Shown: positions 46,999-57,499, numbered from the stretch's first letter. The stretch: 64,000 nucleotides of DNA from an uncultured Alphaproteobacteria bacterium (GCA_947646585.1 CANSHD010000001.1:377210-441209); one strand, 5' to 3'. The notes: a model not told the origin generated them from the letters alone. Numbers and translations: made by a program.

Positions 46999-47334
46999 TT
47001 ATGCGGCCATGGCACGCGTGCCCTCGGCAGAGCCGTCGGCCGCGTCGATAATCTTTTTTGCCTCTGCAAATACCATTTCTTTTACGCGCAGCGCCAATGT
47101 CTTGGTATCCAGACCCTCGGCGGCGACTTCAAAATTATCCGTGCGAATCTGCAGCGACACGTATGCGCCGACCAGCGATGTGCGCGGCAAATCTTCAATA
47201 GAACGCGGGGCGTTGTTGTGGCCGATTTTCAACTCGTCCGACAGCGATATAATCTGGCGGTCTTCGTTAACCCATACCGTCGTTGTCAGGACCTTGTTTA
47301 AGGCAATCATTATTTCTTTTATGTTTTTTGCCAT
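46999..47334 (-). CDS. Hypothetical protein
   Basis: 111 aa; MAKNIKEIMIALNKVLTTTVWVNEDRQIISLSDELKIG; SD AAAGGGGGG just upstream. Confidence 0.6.
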   Translation of the reverse strand: MAKNIKEIMIALNKVLTTTVWVNEDRQIISLSDELKIGHNNAPRSIEDLPRTSLVGAYVSLQIRTDNFEVAAEGLDTKTLALRVKEMVFAEAKKIIDAADGSAEGTRAMAA

Positions 47335-47713
47335 GGCTATCCCCCCTTTCTGGATTTTGGCCGAAAATATAAATATTTCGTGTATTTACACCGGTATTTA
47401 CATTTTCTGAATAAAACTTTGTCTGTTTTTCTTCGTTTTTGGCGGAAATCTGCATTTTTATGCGGTTTTCCGGGCTTTGTGTCTCTTTTTCTCTTGTCTA
47501 TACACGAATCATAGAACAAAAACGAATCGCAGGTCAAGCGGAAAATATATTCATTTAAAATTTATTTTATAAATACTGTTTGTGTCGCGTTGTGTCATGA
47601 AATCCCATAAGATTATTATAATATGTCATTGACAACCAAAAAAGCGCGTGCTACATTGTACCCGAAGAACGGCAGACGTCGGGTGACCCGCCCGCAAAAA
47701 CATAAGAAAATAA

Positions 47714-48163
47714 ATGTCATTGTTTCTCTCATCTTATGAAAATCGTTTGGATACAAAGGGGCGAATTTCTGTTCCGGCGTCTTTCCGGGCTTCAATTTCC
47801 ACAGATAAATTTGCCGGTGTTGTTCTGTATCGCTCGTTCACAAACAATTGTATAGAGGGGTTGACCATGGCCCGGATGGAGCAACTGGCCGCCGCCGCCG
47901 ACAAGATGGGCGTATTCGACAGCGGTTTGGACGATTTGTCGGCGATGCTGTTTGCGGATGCGCGCCCGCTGGCCTTTGATGTGGCGGGGCGTATTGTTAT
48001 TCCGGCCGACATGTTGCGTCATGCCGGTATTACCGACCGCGCCGTATTTGTCGGCCGCGGGAACAATTTTCAGATATGGGAGCCGTCCGCATTCCGCGCG
48101 GCCCAGGAAAAATCCCTGCAGAATCTGCGCACCGCGCGTCCGGATATTAAAATTTCAGAATAA
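47714..48163 (+). CDS. mraZ: Transcriptional regulator MraZ
   Basis: ENRLDTKGRISVPASFRA...DVAGRIVIPADMLRHAGI..AVFVGRGNNFQIWEP (two AbrB-like repeats). Confidence 0.93.
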   Translation: MSLFLSSYENRLDTKGRISVPASFRASISTDKFAGVVLYRSFTNNCIEGLTMARMEQLAAAADKMGVFDSGLDDLSAMLFADARPLAFDVAGRIVIPADMLRHAGITDRAVFVGRGNNFQIWEPSAFRAAQEKSLQNLRTARPDIKISE

Positions 48164-48164
48164 A

Positions 48165-48195
48165 AAAACACCGGCGTTTGCCGGTGTTTTTTTAC
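48165..48195. terminator. Intrinsic terminator
   Basis: AAAACACCGGCgtttGCCGGTGTTTTTTT. Confidence 0.8.
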
Positions 48196-50180
48196 CACAG
48201 CTTTACGCGCTTTTCCGGGGCAAGATACATTTTATCGTCACCTGTTACGCCGAATGCGTCATACCATGCGTCGATATGCACGACAATGCCGTTAACGCGG
48301 TTGCGGCCCAGTGAATGCTCGTCCATTTTTGTTAAACGCAATTCCTCGGCCGGGCGAATGTTTTGCGCCCATGCGCCGGCATATGCCAAAAAGAATCGCA
48401 TATCCGGCGTCAACCCCACACTGGCATTTGACGGTGTGCCGAATTTTTTATATGCGTCATATGCGATTGTTATGCCACCGTAATCGGCCAGATTTTCGCC
48501 CAGTGTAAATTCGCCGTTTGCATGCACGCCGGGTGCGACGATTATACCGTCGAAAAAGTTTTTCAATACCGCCGCGCGCGCATCAAATGCGGCGCCGTCC
48601 GCGTCTGTCCACCAATCGTTAAGGTTTCCGTTCTTATCAAACTTGCGGCCCGAGTCGTCAAACCCGTGTGTCATTTCGTGTCCGATAATCGCGCCGATTG
48701 CGCCATAGTTGAACGCGTCGTCGGCCGCCATGTCAAAGAACGGATACTGCAGTATTCCCGCCGGGAAACAGATTTCATTTGTTGACGGGTCGTAATACGC
48801 GTTGATTTCATGCGCGTTCATGTACCACAACGTCGGGTCGTTTTCGCGGCCGATTTTGTTCATCCAGAAATTGTCTTCAAATTCCGAGACGCGAACCATA
48901 TTGTCCCACAGCGATACGTCCGGGGAAATGTGCAATTCGCTGTAATCGCGCCACTTGTCCGGGTATCCGATTTTGGCCTTGAACGTGCCCAGTTTTTCCA
49001 GCGCCTTGTCCTTTGTTTCACGCGACATCCAATCCAGATTTTCAATGCGTGCGGCATATGCGCGCTGCAGATTTTTAACCAGTTTCTGCATTCGTGCCTT
49101 GGCCGCGGCCGGGAAGTATTTGTCCACGTACAGGCGGCCGATTTCTTCGCCCAAAACGCTGTCCAGTAATCCGACCGCGCGCTTCCATTTGGGTTTCTGT
49201 TCTATCTGGCCCGCCATGGTGCGGTTGTAAAAGTCGAACGATATGTCGTATGTCTTGTCGTCCAGATATGTGTCGGCGGCCTCTATTATACGGAATTTCA
49301 GGTAATCCTTTATCAGGTTTATGTCCGTGTCGTGCATTATTTTTATGGACTCGGTAATCGCGGACGGCTGGGCAATGTTTATATGCGTTGCCGCCGACGC
49401 GCCGCGCGCCGCCAGATAAGTGTCCCAGTCGAATCCGGGAAATTCGCGCTTGATTTCCTCGATGGACATTTTGTGATAATTCGCATGCGGGTCGCGCAGA
49501 AGCTCTTTTGTGTGGAATGAACGCGCCATGCGTTCCTCCAGTGCGTACAGTTTGTCCGCGTCTATCTTTACATCAAAGTTTTTGGACTGGTCCGCGATGA
49601 ATTTTTTATATTTCTTGCGAATTTCGACCGACTTTTCATCCGTGTCAAAATAATAGTCGCGCGACAGTCCCGTGCCGCCCTGAACAATGTTATACAGGAA
49701 ATGTTCGCTGTCCATTTCGTCCAGTGCCACGCCGTCGCCCCAGAACCCGCCGGACCAGCGGTGCGCCCGCCCCAGATATTTCGGCAAATCGTCCGCGGAC
49801 TTTATTTCGTCCACCGCATCCAGATAGGATTGTACCGGCGCCGTCTTTTCCAGATTGCGGCGCGCGTCGTCCATAACTATTTTATACAGCGTTCCGATTT
49901 TTCCGTCGTTGTTTTCCGCGATTTGGCGAACGCGCTCCAGATTTGTGTCGTGCAGAATTTCAAACGCGCCATATCTTGCATAATCGTCGGGAATCGGGTT
50001 CGCGTTACGCCACCCGCGCGTGGCATAGTCGAAAAAGTCTTCGCCCGGACGCACCGATGTGTCCATGTTCTCTGTCTTGATTCCTGCGGTCATGTTTTTC
50101 TCCTGTGTGTAAAAGCGGGCCACGCAAAGCGCGCATACAACCCCGAATATTCCGATTATATTTAGAATTTTGTTTTGCAT
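48192..50180 (-). CDS. M13 family (neprilysin-like) metallopeptidase
   Basis: IIGHEMTHGFDDSGRKFDKNGNLNDWW; LGENLADYGG; C-term KMYLAPEKRVKLW. Confidence 0.95.
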   Translation of the reverse strand: MQNKILNIIGIFGVVCALCVARFYTQEKNMTAGIKTENMDTSVRPGEDFFDYATRGWRNANPIPDDYARYGAFEILHDTNLERVRQIAENNDGKIGTLYKIVMDDARRNLEKTAPVQSYLDAVDEIKSADDLPKYLGRAHRWSGGFWGDGVALDEMDSEHFLYNIVQGGTGLSRDYYFDTDEKSVEIRKKYKKFIADQSKNFDVKIDADKLYALEERMARSFHTKELLRDPHANYHKMSIEEIKREFPGFDWDTYLAARGASAATHINIAQPSAITESIKIMHDTDINLIKDYLKFRIIEAADTYLDDKTYDISFDFYNRTMAGQIEQKPKWKRAVGLLDSVLGEEIGRLYVDKYFPAAAKARMQKLVKNLQRAYAARIENLDWMSRETKDKALEKLGTFKAKIGYPDKWRDYSELHISPDVSLWDNMVRVSEFEDNFWMNKIGRENDPTLWYMNAHEINAYYDPSTNEICFPAGILQYPFFDMAADDAFNYGAIGAIIGHEMTHGFDDSGRKFDKNGNLNDWWTDADGAAFDARAAVLKNFFDGIIVAPGVHANGEFTLGENLADYGGITIAYDAYKKFGTPSNASVGLTPDMRFFLAYAGAWAQNIRPAEELRLTKMDEHSLGRNRVNGIVVHIDAWYDAFGVTGDDKMYLAPEKRVKLW

Positions 50181-50183
50181 TTT

Positions 50184-51245
50184 TTACCTTATCAATTCTA
50201 CCAGCATATGGTCCAAAGTCAACAGCCCCGTTTCCGTCGCGCACAGTCTGTCGCCATGTCGCCGGACCATTTGCGGGTTGCGCTCCGCCCATTGCCAGTC
50301 TGTGACCGCGTCGACGTCGGGCGTTATTTTAACGCCGCGCCGCGTGCGCATTCCGGTAATGATTTTTTCCGCCGCGCGCGCCGCCGCCGTCATCGGTGTG
50401 AACATGACGCCGGCGCCCATCTGCTCGTACCATGTGTCATGCAACAGAACGCGTCCCGCGGCGCCGCGTCCGATGCCGATATACGGTGCGCCGTCCCATA
50501 CGTTGGCGTTGTGGCGGCATTCCTGGGCCGCGTCGGCGTAATTCGACACCTCGTACCGGCCCAGGCGCAGCGTGCCCGCAATTGCACAGTACATGTCGGC
50601 CATTTTAGACTCTGTCGGCATGGCCAAATTCATTTTGCCAAATGGCGTGGCGGGCTCTATCGTCAATTCGTACATAGAGCAATGCCCGATACCCATATCG
50701 TTAATGTCGCGGCACATTTGCAAAACATCATCGGTCCTGTCCCCCGGCAGGCCGTATATAAAATCCGCGCTGACCCGAATGCCACGTGACATGGCGTAAT
50801 CTATCAACCGGCGCGCCTGGTCCGCGGTGTGGCGCCGCCCCAGAAATTTTAATTTTTCATCGTCAAACGATTGCACCCCCACCGACAGGCGGTTTAACCC
50901 CGTTGCAATAAATTCGTTCAGTTTTTCCGGTGTTATGGTGCCGGGATTGGCCTCCGCCGTTATTTCGATGCCGGCCGGAATGTGAAAGCGTTCGGCCAGT
51001 ATATCCATGATTTTGGAAAACGTTTCTGTCGGCATCAGTGACGGTGTCCCGCCGCCAAAGAATATCGTCGGCACTGAAACCGGCCCCAGTATGTCTGCCC
51101 AATGGTTGATTTCGGCGCATATGTCGCGGGTGTATTTTTCCCAGTCCGGACGCACGGCGGCCGAATAAAAGGCGCAGTAATTGCATTTGGATGCGCAAAA
51201 TGGGACGTGTATGTAAATATTGTGTGGGGCGCTCATACGCGGCAT
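50184..51245 (-). CDS. hemW: HemW-like radical SAM protein
   Basis: IYIHVPFCASKCNYCAFYS; FFGGGTPSLM; LSVGVQSFDDEKLKFLGRRH. Confidence 0.93.
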   Translation of the reverse strand: MPRMSAPHNIYIHVPFCASKCNYCAFYSAAVRPDWEKYTRDICAEINHWADILGPVSVPTIFFGGGTPSLMPTETFSKIMDILAERFHIPAGIEITAEANPGTITPEKLNEFIATGLNRLSVGVQSFDDEKLKFLGRRHTADQARRLIDYAMSRGIRVSADFIYGLPGDRTDDVLQMCRDINDMGIGHCSMYELTIEPATPFGKMNLAMPTESKMADMYCAIAGTLRLGRYEVSNYADAAQECRHNANVWDGAPYIGIGRGAAGRVLLHDTWYEQMGAGVMFTPMTAAARAAEKIITGMRTRRGVKITPDVDAVTDWQWAERNPQMVRRHGDRLCATETGLLTLDHMLVELIR

Positions 51246-51315
51246 TGTAGCGCCGAACGCACTTCTTGCAAGGTTTAAATTATTATGTTATAATCACCAC
51301 GTGCGGATTTATGGA

Positions 51316-52848
51316 ATGAAAGCGAGATTTTATATATTTTTATCCGGGATAATTTTACCCCTTGCGGCAATGGCCGCGAACGAGGGTGTGCCGTCCTATT
51401 ATCAAACGTCAAAAGGGCCCAATGCCAACCAGGTCGGCTATGGCCAGTACAGCCAGCAGGGCTATTCAAAATATGTTGGCAATTCCGGCCAGAAACAGGT
51501 CGTCGGCACGCGCAGCACGTCTTATCAGGTTCCGCGTCAGTCTGCGGCGCCGACAACTTATGGCACCATGACTACGAATGGCATCGCGGTTCCCGCTGAA
51601 TCTGAACGTCGGACTAACATTTATGCCGGGTATTCGCGCCGTTTTGCTGATTTTGAGTTTAAGACGGGTGTAAATTCCATTCTGGAATGGGACGACATGG
51701 TGTTCAATGAAATCAATGTCGGGGCCCAGCATAACTTTTCTTTGCGTAATTTTGACATGTTTGTCTATGGCCAGTATGCGTATGGCAAACTGGAACATGG
51801 CGGTCTGTCCATGGACTATGATCTGGAACCGTATGATTCATCTAAGCCCGAAGAAGGTATCTTTACAATATCAATGGGAAATCAGACGGGAACTTCTAAC
51901 CATTTCAAGTTTGGCATCGGTGCGCATCATGTCTGGGATATCGGCGGGTGGAAACTGTCGCCGTCAATCGGGTATGAAATATTTAAGCATAATCTGAAGA
52001 TGTCGGATCATTATTATCCGAACCCTGGCATCTATCTGCCTTTGCTGACAACTAATGGTGACTATGTCTTTGGTGACGCAGAAGGTAATTATTTCGTCCT
52101 GGGCCAGGGATTAGAGGCCCCCGACGGTCTGTATCAGGTATGTATGTCGCCTGAAGATATTAAGTTGGTTGATACGTCTGTGATATCTGGCGGTGGGCTG
52201 GTGCCACTGCCGTCGGGCGGGCTGCATATAACAGATTATAATACATCAATGGGAACAACACCGTGGGGTGTGGGGCCGGGTGACTGTGTGGTAATTGGTG
52301 GTGATGGCCCGGTTGTTGTAGAGGGGACAACGCATATTTACGACACGACATGGAGTGGTTTTTACGTCGGGCTTGAGGTGGAAAAGCAAATGACCCTGAC
52401 GGACAAGCTGCGCTTTTATGTTCAGTTCGGGCTGCCGAAATATTCGTCCGACGGCACATGGCCGATGCGCGACGACTGGCAGCAAAACCCCAGCTTTACC
52501 GACGAAGGCAGCAAGGGCGCATATTCATACACTGCTGAAATGGAATACAACATGCGTCTGTCTGATCGCCTGCAACTGGCGTTAAAGGTGGACACAAATC
52601 TGTTCCATGTGGGTAAGATTCCGGGTAAACTTTATATCGCGGAATATACGGACGTGGCGGTAGATGAGAATGGTAATCCAATCTTTAACAAGGAAATTGT
52701 TATAGATCCGGTCACCGGTGCGCAAACGGAAGTATATGTGCCTATGCTGGAAACAATACCGGCCCATACCGAGCATGTCAGTAATTCTTTGAAAGAAGCT
52801 ACATGGCAGTCTTTCGGCCTGCACCTGGGACTCAAATACGCGTTTTAG
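51316..52848 (+). CDS. Outer-membrane beta-barrel-like protein
   Basis: Signal peptide MKARFYIFLSGIILPLAAMAA; alternating amphipathic strands; terminal ...LHLGLKYAF. Confidence 0.75.
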   Translation: MKARFYIFLSGIILPLAAMAANEGVPSYYQTSKGPNANQVGYGQYSQQGYSKYVGNSGQKQVVGTRSTSYQVPRQSAAPTTYGTMTTNGIAVPAESERRTNIYAGYSRRFADFEFKTGVNSILEWDDMVFNEINVGAQHNFSLRNFDMFVYGQYAYGKLEHGGLSMDYDLEPYDSSKPEEGIFTISMGNQTGTSNHFKFGIGAHHVWDIGGWKLSPSIGYEIFKHNLKMSDHYYPNPGIYLPLLTTNGDYVFGDAEGNYFVLGQGLEAPDGLYQVCMSPEDIKLVDTSVISGGGLVPLPSGGLHITDYNTSMGTTPWGVGPGDCVVIGGDGPVVVEGTTHIYDTTWSGFYVGLEVEKQMTLTDKLRFYVQFGLPKYSSDGTWPMRDDWQQNPSFTDEGSKGAYSYTAEMEYNMRLSDRLQLALKVDTNLFHVGKIPGKLYIAEYTDVAVDENGNPIFNKEIVIDPVTGAQTEVYVPMLETIPAHTEHVSNSLKEATWQSFGLHLGLKYAF

Positions 52849-52870
52849 TTTTTAAACGGAGGAATTTGGA

Positions 52871-53944
52871 ATGATTTCCAAAAATATGTTGCGCATTGGC
52901 GCAGTGTTTCTAATGCTGTTTTCTGGCGTTCCGGCAAATGCCGACCGTGGTGCGTTTGATATGGACCGCTGGGACGAAATCATGGCAAATGTTCGCAACC
53001 GCGCCGCCGCCCAGAATATATCCGACGCCACGATAAAGGCAACGCTGCGTAACCCGGCATTTATTCCGTCCATCGTGCGCAGTGATAAAAATCAATCAGA
53101 ATTTAAACTGACGCTGGACCGGTATCTTGCCCGCACGGTCAGTGCCGCGCGCATCGCAAATGGCAAAAAGATGCGCGCAAAATATCCGACAATGCTGTCG
53201 CGCGTGGAAAACCGGTTTGGTGTGCCGCCGCATGTTATTTTGGCGTTCTGGGGGCTGGAATCCAACTATGGCGAGCACAAAGCCGCACATAATCTAAGAG
53301 ACGCGTTTTTAACATTAATGTATGACGGGCGCCGTGAAACGTTCTTTGGGAACCAGTTGCTGGCACTGATGAAAATCGCCGACGACAATGGTCTGGACAT
53401 AACCCAGATTCGCGGCAGCTGGGCCGGCGCCATGGGACATTTTCAGTTTATTCCGACCACATTGGCCGCATACGGTGTTGACGGCAACGGCGACGGTCAT
53501 ATCGATATAATCGGCAGTGTCGGCGACGCAATGTTCAGTGCCGGAAATTATCTAAACAAATTGGGCTGGAACCAGAACGAGCGGATTGTCCGCGCTGTTA
53601 TTGTGCCGGCGGATTTTGACGCATCGCTGTTAAAGGGCGACGTGAAAAAAGATTTGTCACAGTGGGCGGCGATGGGCGTAATGCTGCCCGATGGGGGCGC
53701 GTTGCCTAATTCGGCAATGGTTGCGGGATTGGTCGCGGACGCGGCGGAAATAGAGGCCGCAAATGCGCCCGTTGAATCCGGCATTGCACCTGTTGAATCC
53801 GACATGGATACCGATGTCGCGCCGCGCCCGGTTATTCATGCATATTTGACATATCCGAATTTTTACCGGATAAAAAAGTGGAACAACTCCAACTGGTATG
53901 CAATTGCCGTCGCAACACTGGCCGATGAATTGAAACAGCCGTAA
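52871..53944 (+). CDS. Lytic murein transglycosylase (MltB-like)
   Basis: VPPHVILAFWGLESNYGEH; GSWAGAMGHFQFIPTTLAAYGVDGNGDGHIDI. Confidence 0.94.
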   Translation: MISKNMLRIGAVFLMLFSGVPANADRGAFDMDRWDEIMANVRNRAAAQNISDATIKATLRNPAFIPSIVRSDKNQSEFKLTLDRYLARTVSAARIANGKKMRAKYPTMLSRVENRFGVPPHVILAFWGLESNYGEHKAAHNLRDAFLTLMYDGRRETFFGNQLLALMKIADDNGLDITQIRGSWAGAMGHFQFIPTTLAAYGVDGNGDGHIDIIGSVGDAMFSAGNYLNKLGWNQNERIVRAVIVPADFDASLLKGDVKKDLSQWAAMGVMLPDGGALPNSAMVAGLVADAAEIEAANAPVESGIAPVESDMDTDVAPRPVIHAYLTYPNFYRIKKWNNSNWYAIAVATLADELKQP

Positions 53945-54025
53945 AATCGTTAAAAATAATAATAATTGCGAACGGTTTGATTCTTTGATAATCTTCCCAG
54001 ATAGGAAATATATAAAGGATATATA

Positions 54026-54991
54026 ATGGCTATCAAAGTCCGTGACTATGAGGTTCGATTGGCGCGAAACAAAGAAGAACGCCGCCAGGTTCGTGCCCTG
54101 CGATACGATGTTTTTATCGAGGAAGAGGGTGCCACCCCCAGCCCGGAGCAGCAGGCCCTGCGCGAGGAATGGGACGATTACGACCGTTATGCGGACTATC
54201 TGGTCGTGCTGCATGCCGGCCGCGTTGTCGGAACGTATCGTATTATCAACCGCGCCGCGGCGGAAAAGATGGGCGGATTTTACACGGAAACCGAATTTAA
54301 TTTAACCAAGATAAAGCGCGCGCGCGGAAACATTGCGGAAATGTCGCGTGCATGCGTCGCCCGTGAATATCGTGAAAATGCGCTGGTTATGCGCATGCTG
54401 TGGGCGGGTCTGGGCGAATATATTGTAAAGCGCAAGATTGCGATTCTGTTCGGTGTGGCGTCGTGGGTTGGAAAAAATCCGGTGGCGTCCGCCCAGGCGA
54501 TATCATACCTGTATTACAATCATCTGGCGCCGTTGAACATGCGCCCGACGGTAATTACGGATAATTTTGCAGAGGGTGTAAATCCAAAGCTGTCGCGTAT
54601 GAACATTTTGCCTGAGGTGTTTGTTGACCGCGACATGGCGGTGCGTGAAATGACGCCGCTGATAAAGGGATACCTGCGCCTGGGCGCGCGCTTTGGCCGC
54701 GGTGTGTTTGTCGATGCGCCGTTTAACTCGTATGACGTGTTCGTACTGTTAAAGACCAAGGATATCGAGCCCGCATATCAGAAACACTTTTTAGGCAAGG
54801 AAAACGCCCTGGCCGGAATGGCGGACCCGGATGCCGGCGGCACAATGCGCACGATTGGCAAAATCGTTTCTTTCCCGGTAACGGGCCCGTTAAAGGTAAT
54901 GGGGGCGTTTATTGAATTCCTGTTGCGCGAAGATGCGGCCGACGCCGAATATCGTGACGATTCCAAAGACGAAACGGATACGGAGAATTAA
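54026..54991 (+). CDS. olsB: L-ornithine N-acyltransferase-like (OlsB), GNAT/hemolysin-like
   Basis: EVRLARNKEERRQVRALRYDVFIEEEGA...; ISYLYYNHLAP; adjacent to OlsA-like acyltransferase. Confidence 0.82.
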   Translation: MAIKVRDYEVRLARNKEERRQVRALRYDVFIEEEGATPSPEQQALREEWDDYDRYADYLVVLHAGRVVGTYRIINRAAAEKMGGFYTETEFNLTKIKRARGNIAEMSRACVAREYRENALVMRMLWAGLGEYIVKRKIAILFGVASWVGKNPVASAQAISYLYYNHLAPLNMRPTVITDNFAEGVNPKLSRMNILPEVFVDRDMAVREMTPLIKGYLRLGARFGRGVFVDAPFNSYDVFVLLKTKDIEPAYQKHFLGKENALAGMADPDAGGTMRTIGKIVSFPVTGPLKVMGAFIEFLLREDAADAEYRDDSKDETDTEN

Positions 54992-54992
54992 C

Positions 54993-55823
54993 ATGGCCCG
55001 CGTGCGCAGACAAAACATATTCAACACAACGTTTGCGACGATAAAGTTCGGCCTGTTCTGGATTTTGGTATTTTGTCAGCTGCCGATAATAATATTGTTG
55101 CCGCGCGGCCGCGCTAGCGTCTGGTACATGCGCGTGTTTATGTGGTTCCTGTTGAAAACGGCGGGCATTCGCGTGCGGGTGCAGGGGCGGTTAACCGAAC
55201 ACCGGCCGCTGTTGGTTATCACGAACCATATGTCCATATTTGAAATCGCCACATTCCCCGTCGCATTCGGCGGCAGCTTTGTTGCCAAAAAAGAATTGGA
55301 ATCATGGCCGATTGTCGGATGGGTTGCAAAAAAGTTCGGCGTGATATTCGTCGACCGTCGTCCGTCGCACGCGGCCGAGGCTTTGGCCGTTGTGCAGCGC
55401 ACGGTGCAAAGCGTTCCGTACCCGATGTTTTTGTTCCCAGAGGGCACGACGACAAACGGCGCGTATGTAAAGGCGTTTAAAAGCACTCTGTTTAACTTTG
55501 TGGAAAATTCCAACGTCGTGGTGCAACCCATGGTGACCGTGTATCGTCATCTGGACGGCACGCCGATATCGGACACGGATATGGCGACGCATTATGCGTA
55601 TTTTGATAATAAAAAGATAGAGCAGGGCCCGCTGGCCCCACGCGAACGCAGTGCATTCGCCCAGCTGTTTCATATAATGGTTGTGGGCGGATTCCGCGTT
55701 GATATCACTGTTTTGCCGCCGCCGCCTTTGGCGGGTATGGACAGAAAACAGATTGCGGCGACGCTGCAGAAACAAGTATCGGACGAATATATGCAATTAA
55801 AAGATAAAGAGATAAAAAAATGA
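54993..55823 (+). CDS. olsA: 1-acyl-glycerol-3-phosphate acyltransferase-like (OlsA)
   Basis: TNHMSIFEI (NHxxxxD-like), FPEGTTTNG. Confidence 0.85.
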   Translation: MARVRRQNIFNTTFATIKFGLFWILVFCQLPIIILLPRGRASVWYMRVFMWFLLKTAGIRVRVQGRLTEHRPLLVITNHMSIFEIATFPVAFGGSFVAKKELESWPIVGWVAKKFGVIFVDRRPSHAAEALAVVQRTVQSVPYPMFLFPEGTTTNGAYVKAFKSTLFNFVENSNVVVQPMVTVYRHLDGTPISDTDMATHYAYFDNKKIEQGPLAPRERSAFAQLFHIMVVGGFRVDITVLPPPPLAGMDRKQIAATLQKQVSDEYMQLKDKEIKK

Positions 55824-57256
55824 AAACTGCAATAACACCCACGCGCGCTGAGAATTTCAGCGAATGGTACCAGAATTTAATAACCGCGGCCGATTTGGCG
55901 GAAAACGCCCCGGTTCGCGGCTGCATGACGGTAAAGCCGTACGGCTGGGCGATATGGGAATTGATGCGTGATGAAATGGACCGCCGCATAAAGGCCCAGG
56001 GCGTTCTGAACGCAAATTTCCCGTTGTTAATACCGATTGATTTCTTTAACCGCGAGGCGGAACATGTCGCCGGCTTTGCCAAAGAGGCGGCGGTTGTCAC
56101 GCACTATCGCTTAAAGATGATTGACGGCACGCTGCAGCCCGACCCGGAATCAAAATTGACCGAGCCGTACATAATCCGCCCGACGTCCGAAACCATTATC
56201 GGCGAGGCCATGTCGCGCTGGGTTCAGTCGTATCGCGACCTGCCGATGAAATTGAACCAGTGGGTGAACGTAATGCGCTGGGAAATGCGTCCGCGCATGT
56301 TCCTGCGTACGTCCGAATTTAACTGGCAGGAAGGCCACAACGTATTCGCCACGCACGAAGAGGCGAACGCCGACGCGCGCAAAATGCACAAATTATACGG
56401 CGACTATATGCGTGATGTTCTGGCGATTCCGGCCATCATGGGCGAAAAAACGCCAGAGGAAAGATTTGCCGGCGCCGACCACACATACACGACCGAACAG
56501 ATTATGCAGGACGGCAAGGCATTGCAGGCCGGCACGTCCCATGATTTAGGCCAGCATTTCTCGAAATCGTTCGGTATAAAATATCTGGGAACAGACGGCG
56601 CGCTGCATCATGCATGGACGACGTCCTGGGGAACGTCCACACGTATGATGGGGGGCCTGTTCATGACGCACAGTGATGACGACGGCTTGGTCCTGCCGCC
56701 GGCGGTCGCCCCGTACCAGGTTGTGATTATCCCGTTGGTTCGCGACGGCAATGACGACGAATTAAACGCGTACTGCGAAAAAATCGGCGCCGATTTGCGC
56801 GCCCGCGGCATCCGCGTTCTGGTCGACGCGTCCGATATGCGCGGCCCGGATAAAATGTGGAAATGGATTAAGCGCGGCGTGCCGTTGCGCGTGGAAATAG
56901 GCGGCCGTGAAATGGCGGACGGCCAGATAACGGTCACACGCCGCGATTTGGGCAAGGCGTCAAAGCAAACGATTGCGGCCGATGAATTTGTGGGCGCCGC
57001 CGCCGACATGCTGCGTGCGATGCATGACGACATGTATAACGCCGCCGCGGCGCGCAATGCAAAAATGATAAAGAATGTCGATTCTTTGGACGCGTTGGCC
57101 GCGGCGTTGGCGGCGGGCGAAATCGGCTTCTTCCGCTTAAAGTATGATTTGACACTGGATGCGGCATTTGATGCGATTATGGAAACGTACAAGGTGTCGC
57201 GCCGTTGTCTGGACGATGCCGACCCGACGTATGTGTTTGTTGCAAAATCGTACTAA
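55820..57256 (+). CDS. proS: Prolyl-tRNA synthetase, archaeal/eukaryotic-type architecture
   Basis: LTEPYIIRPTSETIIGEAMSRWVQSYRDLPMKLNQWVNVMRWE; TSWGTSTRMMGGLFMTHSDDDGLVLPP; C-terminal ...KSY. Confidence 0.93.
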   Translation: MKTAITPTRAENFSEWYQNLITAADLAENAPVRGCMTVKPYGWAIWELMRDEMDRRIKAQGVLNANFPLLIPIDFFNREAEHVAGFAKEAAVVTHYRLKMIDGTLQPDPESKLTEPYIIRPTSETIIGEAMSRWVQSYRDLPMKLNQWVNVMRWEMRPRMFLRTSEFNWQEGHNVFATHEEANADARKMHKLYGDYMRDVLAIPAIMGEKTPEERFAGADHTYTTEQIMQDGKALQAGTSHDLGQHFSKSFGIKYLGTDGALHHAWTTSWGTSTRMMGGLFMTHSDDDGLVLPPAVAPYQVVIIPLVRDGNDDELNAYCEKIGADLRARGIRVLVDASDMRGPDKMWKWIKRGVPLRVEIGGREMADGQITVTRRDLGKASKQTIAADEFVGAAADMLRAMHDDMYNAAAARNAKMIKNVDSLDALAAALAAGEIGFFRLKYDLTLDAAFDAIMETYKVSRRCLDDADPTYVFVAKSY

Positions 57257-57257
57257 A

Positions 57258-57291
57258 ATAAAATCCCCGCCGTTTGGCGGGATTTTTTATT
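57258..57291. terminator. Intrinsic terminator after proS
   Basis: AAAATCCCCGCCgtttGGCGGGATTTTTT. Confidence 0.8.
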
Positions 57292-57499
57292 TGCGTGATT
57301 TATAGGCCAACAACGAAAACGCCGCATTCATCAGACGACGCATCACGTCTTCGGGAAAGACATCTTTCCCAATTTCACAACGTTTGTATTGCTCCTTTGA
57401 CATACGCAGTAACGCCGCCGCCTCCGGCGTGGTTATGCGCAGAAACTTGCGCGCCAAACGCATTGCGTTGCCATAGTATTTTGCATCAACCAGAACCAT
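57287..57499 (-). CDS. Small HTH-like protein, paralog of 46673-46906
   Basis: 70 aa MVLVDAKYYGNAMRLARKFLRITTPEAAALLRMSKEQYKRCEIGKDVFPEDVMRRL...; shares leader RNA with 46673 gene. Confidence 0.7.
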   Translation of the reverse strand: MVLVDAKYYGNAMRLARKFLRITTPEAAALLRMSKEQYKRCEIGKDVFPEDVMRRLMNAAFSLLAYKSRK

